In this document: in pieces, positions 14,940 through 18,147 of the stretch
Layout of the letters: each line of letters starts with the position of its first letter
Numbering within the stretch: the stretch's first letter is position 1
Assembly (NCBI GenBank): GCA_963703565.1
Contig: CAVPEW010000032.1
Location: 1-18,147, forward strand
Source of the DNA: CAVPEW01 sp963703565
Lineage (GTDB): Bacteria; Actinomycetota; Acidimicrobiia; Acidimicrobiales; VFJN01
Length of the DNA: 18,147 nucleotides
Direction of reading: 5' to 3'
Program-made: the position numbers and the translations under genes
The notes under the pieces: model-generated
What the model saw: the letters and a program-made list of their open reading frames with translations, nothing else
Database searches by the model: none
What the model was told of the DNA's origin: nothing

Positions 14940-15017
14940 TGTCCCGCCTCGGGCACGATCGCGGGCCGCTCCGGCCGGGTTTCTCAGCAAGTTCCCAGGA
15001 TGTCGTGTCGACAATGG

Positions 15018-15045
15018 GGAACCACAACGCATCTGGCTTCGTACT
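15018..15045 (+). promoter_or_regulatory. ECF-sigma-like promoter (GGAACC-N16-CGTACT) for whiB
   Basis: GGAACC (15018-15023) and CGTACT (15040-15045) are 16 bases apart, the layout of actinobacterial ECF-type sigma promoters such as those of the SigE group (GGAAC, 16-17 bases, CGT). Transcription would start near 15052, and the gene's AAAGG Shine-Dalgarno and ATG at 15071 follow. Which sigma factor is involved is not known. Confidence 0.5.
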
Positions 15046-15056
15046 ACCGGTACGAA
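15038..15056. repeat. Perfect 7-bp inverted repeat overlapping the whiB -10
   Basis: TTCGTAC (15038-15044) and GTACGAA (15050-15056) flank TACCG. The dyad covers the candidate -10 and transcription start of whiB. This is a position where a repressor would block transcription. Confidence 0.55.
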
Positions 15057-15070
15057 CGAAAGGCGATCCG

Positions 15071-15325
15071 ATGGACGACTCGAACTGGATGGCTCGGGGC
15101 GCATGCGCAAGCGTCCCCCCGACGGTGTTCTTCCCCAGCGACGGAGCCGGGGTGGAGGTGGCGCGTCGGATCTGCGCCGACTGCCCCGTGCGTCAGCCCT
15201 GTCTGGAGTACGCCCTCACCGAGCGGATCGACCACGGGGTGTGGGGTGGTTGCTCCGAGCGTGAGCGCCGACGGATACTCAAGCGCCGCCGAGCCGGGCG
15301 CGCTACCGCTCCGGCTGTCGGCTGA
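15071..15325 (+). CDS. WhiB-family iron-sulfur transcriptional regulator (short, 84 residues)
   Basis: WhiB proteins bind a 4Fe-4S cluster and work with the principal sigma factor. The four cluster ligands are C12, C35, C38 and C44 (C-x22-C-x2-C-x5-C). The G-V-W-G-G turn is at 56-60, followed by SERERRRILKRRRAG, a basic DNA-contacting tail. A fifth Cys (C61) directly follows the turn, where Met or Leu is more usual. At 84 residues with almost no N-terminal extension, it resembles WhiB1-type proteins in size. ATG 15071 has AAAGG about eight bases upstream. The gene is divergent from htrA, and its promoter region holds an ECF-like promoter and a dyad, so stress control is plausible. The targets are unknown. 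Confidence 0.92.
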   Translation: MDDSNWMARGACASVPPTVFFPSDGAGVEVARRICADCPVRQPCLEYALTERIDHGVWGGCSERERRRILKRRRAGRATAPAVG

Positions 15326-15340
15326 CCAGAGGGCGCGACC

Positions 15341-15368
15341 GGGGCACCAGGGCCGAGCGGCCCGCCCC
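15341..15368. terminator. Nested hairpin between convergent whiB and tatA
   Basis: GGGGC (15341-15345) pairs with GCCCC (15364-15368), and inside it GGGCC (15350-15354) pairs with GGCCC (15359-15363) around a 4-base loop. It sits between the two stop codons and could serve both strands. No T-tract follows on either side. Confidence 0.45.
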
Positions 15369-15370
15369 GA

Positions 15371-15547
15371 TCAGCTGTCCGCGGACTTGTCGCTGTCGGT
15401 GGTAGCGGCGCGCGAGTCCTGCGCGCCCTTCTTGAACTCGTTCTGCGCCTCGCCCAGCGACCGCGCCAGCTTCGGGAGCTTGGCGCCCCCGAACAGGAGC
15501 AGCACCACGAGCAACACGATCAGGAGTTCGGGGGCTCCGAGGTTCAC
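15371..15547 (-). CDS. tatA: Twin-arginine translocase subunit TatA
   Basis: This 58-residue TatA/E-type protein forms the channel part of the Tat export system in the plasma membrane. It shows the expected order: a short N-terminus (NLGAPE), a membrane helix (about 7-19, LLIVLLVVLLLFG), the G-hinge and an amphipathic helix (AKLPKLARSLGEAQNEFKKG), then a short polar tail. GTG 15547 is chosen over an upstream in-frame ATG at 15592 because TatA proteins begin just before the NLGAPELL-like segment and a -10 hexamer lies six bases before this GTG. No tatB or tatC is in the window. It is convergent with whiB and divergent from the formimidoyltransferase gene. Confidence 0.92.
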   Translation of the reverse strand: MNLGAPELLIVLLVVLLLFGGAKLPKLARSLGEAQNEFKKGAQDSRAATTDSDKSADS

Positions 15548-15553
15548 GGCGCC

Positions 15554-15559
15554 ACGGTA
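15554..15559 (-). promoter_or_regulatory. Candidate -10 (TACCGT) for leaderless tatA
   Basis: TACCGT ends six bases before the GTG at 15547, with GGCGCC between and no Shine-Dalgarno. This matches the spacing seen at the zincin gene. Confidence 0.45.
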
Positions 15560-15615
15560 CCACCGGCTCTGCGGGCCGGCTCCGCGGGCCACGCCGCACC
15601 CGCGAGGATGCCCCC

Positions 15616-16440
15616 GTGCTCGAGTGCGTGATCAACGTGAGCGAGGGTCGTCACGATCCCACCATCGACGCCATCGCCGCGGCCGGAGATGTCGGTGTGC
15701 TCGACGTGCACCGGGACAGGGACCATCACCGCAGCGTGATCACCGTGATCGGGGTCGAGGCAGCCCGAGCCGTGGTGGCAGAGGCGGTGGACCGCATCGA
15801 CCTGCGGACGCACAGCGGTGCGCACCCCCGCTTCGGCGCAGCCGACGTGGTGCCCTTCGTGGCCCTGGGCCCCTCGACGCCAGCCGACGCCCTCGCGGCG
15901 CGCGACGACACCTCTCGTTGGATCGCCGTCGAGCTGGGTGTGCCCTGCTTCCGTTACGGCGACGGCGACAGCTACGGCAGGACCCTGCCGGAGGTGCGTC
16001 GGGAAGCGTTCCGAAACCTCGCCCCCGACGACGGACCGGACGCCCCGCACCCCACCGCGGGAGCTTGCGCCGTGGGCGCCCGCCGCCCGCTCGTGGCCTA
16101 CAACCTCTGGCTCGTCGACGACGACCTGGCCACCGCCGAGGCCATCGCCCGGGAGATGCGCGGCCCTCTGGTGCGCACGCTCGCGCTGCGCCTGGGCCGG
16201 CAGGTGCAGGTGTCGTGCAACCTGATCGCACCGGATCACCTCGGCCCGGCCCAGGCCCACGACCTCGTCGCCACACTGGCGGCCGAACGTGGCACGGGAG
16301 TGGCCCGGGCCGAACTGGTCGGCCTCGTCCCCGGCGCAGTGCTGGCGGCGGTGCCCGAGCACCGGTGGACCGAGCTGGACCTCGGCCTGAACGACACGAT
16401 CGAGGCCCGAGCCGCCGAGCGGGGCTGGGATCTCGGGTAG
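15616..16440 (+). CDS. ftcD: Glutamate formimidoyltransferase
   Basis: This 274-residue protein of the formiminotransferase family moves a formimino group between formiminoglutamate and tetrahydrofolate, usually in histidine breakdown. The N-terminal marker ECVINVSEGR is at residues 3-12. RDRDHHRSVITV (33-44) and SGAHPRFGAADVVPF follow, with H70 at the place of the catalytic His of the mammalian enzyme. The C-terminal half contains YNLWLVDDDLATAEAIAREMRG and VQVSCNLIAPD, as in the second subdomain. There is no fused cyclodeaminase domain. At 274 residues it is slightly short for the family. GTG 15616 has GAGGA about eight bases upstream. No other hut genes are visible here, so its pathway role is inferred from the family only. 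Confidence 0.88.
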   Translation: MLECVINVSEGRHDPTIDAIAAAGDVGVLDVHRDRDHHRSVITVIGVEAARAVVAEAVDRIDLRTHSGAHPRFGAADVVPFVALGPSTPADALAARDDTSRWIAVELGVPCFRYGDGDSYGRTLPEVRREAFRNLAPDDGPDAPHPTAGACAVGARRPLVAYNLWLVDDDLATAEAIAREMRGPLVRTLALRLGRQVQVSCNLIAPDHLGPAQAHDLVATLAAERGTGVARAELVGLVPGAVLAAVPEHRWTELDLGLNDTIEARAAERGWDLG

Positions 16441-16463
16441 CCGCCGGGGAGGACCCGGAGCGG
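16441..16463. terminator. Hairpin between convergent ftcD and WhiB2-like gene
   Basis: CCGGG (16444-16448) pairs with CCCGG (16454-16458) around GAGGA, extended by CCG/CGG outside a 2-base bulge. It lies directly after the ftcD TAG, before the convergent stop at 16470. No T-tract is present. Confidence 0.35.
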
Positions 16464-16469
16464 CCAGGA

Positions 16470-16772
16470 TCAGGCCGAAGCGCTGCGGCGGGCGCGACGC
16501 ACCCGCCGGCGCTCCCGCTCGCTCATGCCACCCCAGATGCCGAACTTCTCACCATGGGCCAAGGCGTACTCCAGGCACTCCTCGCGGACGACACAGCCCC
16601 GGCACACCTCTTTGGCCTCGCGGGTCGACGCCCCCCTCTCGGGGAAGAACAGGTCGGGGTCCACCCCCAGGCAGTTGGCGCACTCCTGCCAGCTGGGACT
16701 CTCGGACTGCGTGGTGACGGGGAGCTGCACGGGCTTCCCCTCCCTCCGTGCGGTGACCGAGCGTGGCGCCAT
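16470..16772 (-). CDS. WhiB2/WhmD-like iron-sulfur transcriptional regulator
   Basis: This 100-residue WhiB protein has cluster ligands C34, C57, C60 and C66 (C-x22-C-x2-C-x5-C) and an additional C31 in CANC. The segment DPDLFFPERGASTREAKEVC and GIWGGMSERERRR closely resemble WhiB2/WhmD, the group linked to septation and cell division in mycobacteria and to sporulation septation in Streptomyces (family knowledge). The N-terminal 27 residues are polar and probably flexible, and the tail (RRVRRARRSASA) is basic. ATG 16772 is the natural start; a dyad and an AT-rich -10-like TGTAAT lie just upstream. It is downstream of the VWA gene on the same strand but seems to have its own control region. 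Confidence 0.92.
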   Translation of the reverse strand: MAPRSVTARREGKPVQLPVTTQSESPSWQECANCLGVDPDLFFPERGASTREAKEVCRGCVVREECLEYALAHGEKFGIWGGMSERERRRVRRARRSASA

Positions 16773-16774
16773 AC

Positions 16775-16798
16775 CACACCCGTAATTACATGGGTGTG
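16775..16798. promoter_or_regulatory. Dyad and -10-like element upstream of the WhiB2-like gene
   Basis: CACACCC (16775-16781) and GGGTGTG (16792-16798) are perfect inverted 7-mers. Between them lies GTAATTAC (16782-16789), itself an 8-bp palindrome and rare AT-rich sequence for this window. On the minus strand TGTAAT (16790-16785) is one base off TATAAT. The arrangement looks like an operator over a promoter, two bases from the start codon. Confidence 0.5.
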
Positions 16799-16851
16799 AT
16801 CTTGACCGGGATCGCGGCTGGGCGCAAGGGGTCGTTGCAGGCCCGCGACCG

Positions 16852-18147
16852 TCAGGCGCTGCGGCGTCCGGCGGTACGCATCGCCCGCTTCTGCTCGATG
16901 AAGTCCACCAGCACGTAGTCGCCGAGGGTCTCGGGGGTCGTGAAGAAGGCGCGCCCGCGGTTGAGTCGGGTCATCTGCTCGACGAAGTGGCGCAGGTACG
17001 GGGTGGCATCCAGCACGAAGGTGTTGATGCGCACGCCGTCGCGAGTGCAGCGCATCACCTCGCGCAACGTGGCGTCGACGGTCTCCTGCACCGGTGGGTA
17101 GCTGAAGAACGGCGCCGGCATGCCCGCCTCGAAGTGGGCGGTCGGCTCCCCGTCGGTGATCAGCAGGATCTGCCGGGTCCCGCTCTGACGCGACAGCATG
17201 GAACGGCTCAACATCAGCGCGTGCTGCATGTTCGTGCCGTACACGAAGTCCCACGAGACCTCGGGCAACTGCTGGGGCGTGATCTCCCTGGCCACCTCCG
17301 AGAACCCGACGAGGCCCAGGTAGTCGCGCGGGAACTGCGACGAGATCAGCGAGTGCAGCGCCATCGCCACCTTCTTCGCGGCCAGGAAGTTGTCCCGCAT
17401 GGGCATCGACAGCGACAGGTCGAGCGCGACCACCGTCGAGGAGCGAACCGACTGCTCGGTCTGCTCCACCTCGAAGTCCTCGGGCGTGAGCTGAACCGGA
17501 GTGCCGCGACCCGAGCGGGCCAGCGCGTTGCGAACCGTGCGCTCGATCTGAAGGTTGAACGGGTCGCCGAACTCGTAGGGCTTCGTGTCGTGGCTGCGCT
17601 CGTGGCCCACGCCGCTGCGGTCGATGTCATGGCGACCGAGCTGATCGCGGGCCAGCTTGGAGAACAGGTCCGAGAGGGCGTTGCGGCCGATGCGGCGCAG
17701 GCCCTTGGGGGTCAGCTCCAGCTGGCCCTCGCGGTTGGCGACCAGACCGGCATCCTCGAGCTGGCGGGCCAGGCGGCCGAGCTGGTCGAGGCTGTCGGCG
17801 GCATCGTCGCCGAGCAGCTCACGGGCCCGGTCGAGATCGACCTCGGCGAGCGCACCAGGGTTCGAGGCCCCCCGCAGCATCTGCTCGAGCTGGTCCAGGT
17901 CGCCCAGCTCACCCAGCAGCGACGCGGCTTGCGGCATCGAGAGCGGGTCGCCCCCGGAGAAGTCGTACCCGGTCCCCCACCCCATCTGGGGGAACAACGA
18001 GCGCAGGTTCTCGCCCAGCTGGTCCATCTGCCACCGCAGGTCCATGTCCTCCAGGAGCTGCTCCGACAGCGCCTGGAGCTGGGCGCGCTGGTCCGGGCTC
18101 ATCGAGTTCAGCATCGACTGCATCGCCGCCATGCGCCGCGCCATCAC
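16852..18147 (-). CDS. VWA-domain protein, C-terminal part (cut by window edge)
   Basis: The visible 431 residues are the C-terminal part of a von Willebrand factor A protein whose true start may lie beyond base 18147. Residues 1-190 of the fragment are helical and rich in Leu, Gln and Asp, with a QLGRLARQLEDAGLV segment. The VWA domain begins at STVVALDLSLSM, with the metal site D243-x-S245-x-S247, then the TN of YGTNMQHAL and LLITDGEPTAHF. It closes with VRINTFVLDATPYLRHFVEQM and GRAFFTTPETLGDYVLVDF. No signal peptide or membrane helix is in the fragment. Cytoplasmic VWA proteins of this kind often pair with a MoxR- or Mg-chelatase-type AAA ATPase encoded next door; that gene would be outside this window. 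The stop is 80 bases before the WhiB2-like gene. Confidence 0.82.
   Translation of the reverse strand: MMARRMAAMQSMLNSMSPDQRAQLQALSEQLLEDMDLRWQMDQLGENLRSLFPQMGWGTGYDFSGGDPLSMPQAASLLGELGDLDQLEQMLRGASNPGALAEVDLDRARELLGDDAADSLDQLGRLARQLEDAGLVANREGQLELTPKGLRRIGRNALSDLFSKLARDQLGRHDIDRSGVGHERSHDTKPYEFGDPFNLQIERTVRNALARSGRGTPVQLTPEDFEVEQTEQSVRSSTVVALDLSLSMPMRDNFLAAKKVAMALHSLISSQFPRDYLGLVGFSEVAREITPQQLPEVSWDFVYGTNMQHALMLSRSMLSRQSGTRQILLITDGEPTAHFEAGMPAPFFSYPPVQETVDATLREVMRCTRDGVRINTFVLDATPYLRHFVEQMTRLNRGRAFFTTPETLGDYVLVDFIEQKRAMRTAGRRSA

Noticed and set aside
13516..15264. Long plus-strand open frame (582 codons) opposite htrA and running into whiB.
   Set aside because: It is antisense to the protease coding frame and out of frame with whiB; its composition is shadow-like.
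14907..16799. Plus-strand 630-codon open frame spanning whiB, tatA and ftcD.
   Set aside because: It crosses three genes with clear family motifs and is Arg/Pro/Gly-rich without any domain.
1..18147. Search by eye for CRISPR arrays, tRNA genes, transposases, phage genes or toxin-antitoxin pairs.
   Set aside because: No regular spaced repeats, no cloverleaf candidates and no mobile-element protein motifs were seen; gene content is ordinary housekeeping and regulation.

Overview
The window is very GC-rich, densely coded and makes frequent use of GTG starts. Its gene families point to an actinobacterium: two WhiB iron-sulfur regulators, a DUF2342 zincin, a SenX3/RegX3-type two-component system and a Nudix gene beside ppk1. 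The style of the PstS lipoprotein (an Asp-rich stretch straight after the lipid-anchored Cys) and of the longer WhiB protein make me favour the class Acidimicrobiia. That placement is inference from remembered sequences, not from a search.

Layout. 1-137 (-): start of an NAD-binding epimerase-like gene, cut by the window edge. 208-1380 (+): DUF2342 zincin. 1391-3001 (-): MFS transporter with a long proline-rich tail. 3052-10447 (-): a phosphate operon read right to left as pstS, pstC, pstA, pstB, a PhoU paralogue, phoU, a SenX3-like kinase and a RegX3-like regulator. 10564-13136 (-): a Nudix hydrolase and polyphosphate kinase ppk1, just upstream of pstS on the same strand. 13187-13462 (-): a 91-residue protein of unknown function. 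13491-14939 (-): membrane-anchored HtrA-like protease, divergent from a short WhiB gene (15071-15325, +). 15371-15547 (-): tatA. 15616-16440 (+): glutamate formimidoyltransferase. 16470-16772 (-): WhiB2-like gene. 16852-18147 (-): VWA-domain protein, cut by the right edge. No stretch over 300 bases lacks a gene.

How it works together. PstSCAB imports phosphate. PhoU-type proteins, the kinase and the regulator sense and control that import, and PPK1 stores phosphate as polyphosphate. A candidate PHO box of three 11-bp units lies in front of pstS, and a 10-bp perfect hairpin separates pstS from pstC.

Most unusual points: (1) both the kinase gene and ppk1 carry a single extra base that splits them into two frames. 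Each extra base directly follows a Glu codon and interrupts an inferred GAGCTC, and both downstream halves are otherwise intact. (2) Five genes have a TANNNT -10 hexamer only 6-8 bases before the start codon, suggesting leaderless mRNAs. (3) The short whiB gene has an ECF-sigma-like promoter overlapping a perfect inverted repeat. (4) A second dyad lies at the WhiB2-like start. I found no tRNA, rRNA, CRISPR array, insertion sequence or clearly new multi-gene system.
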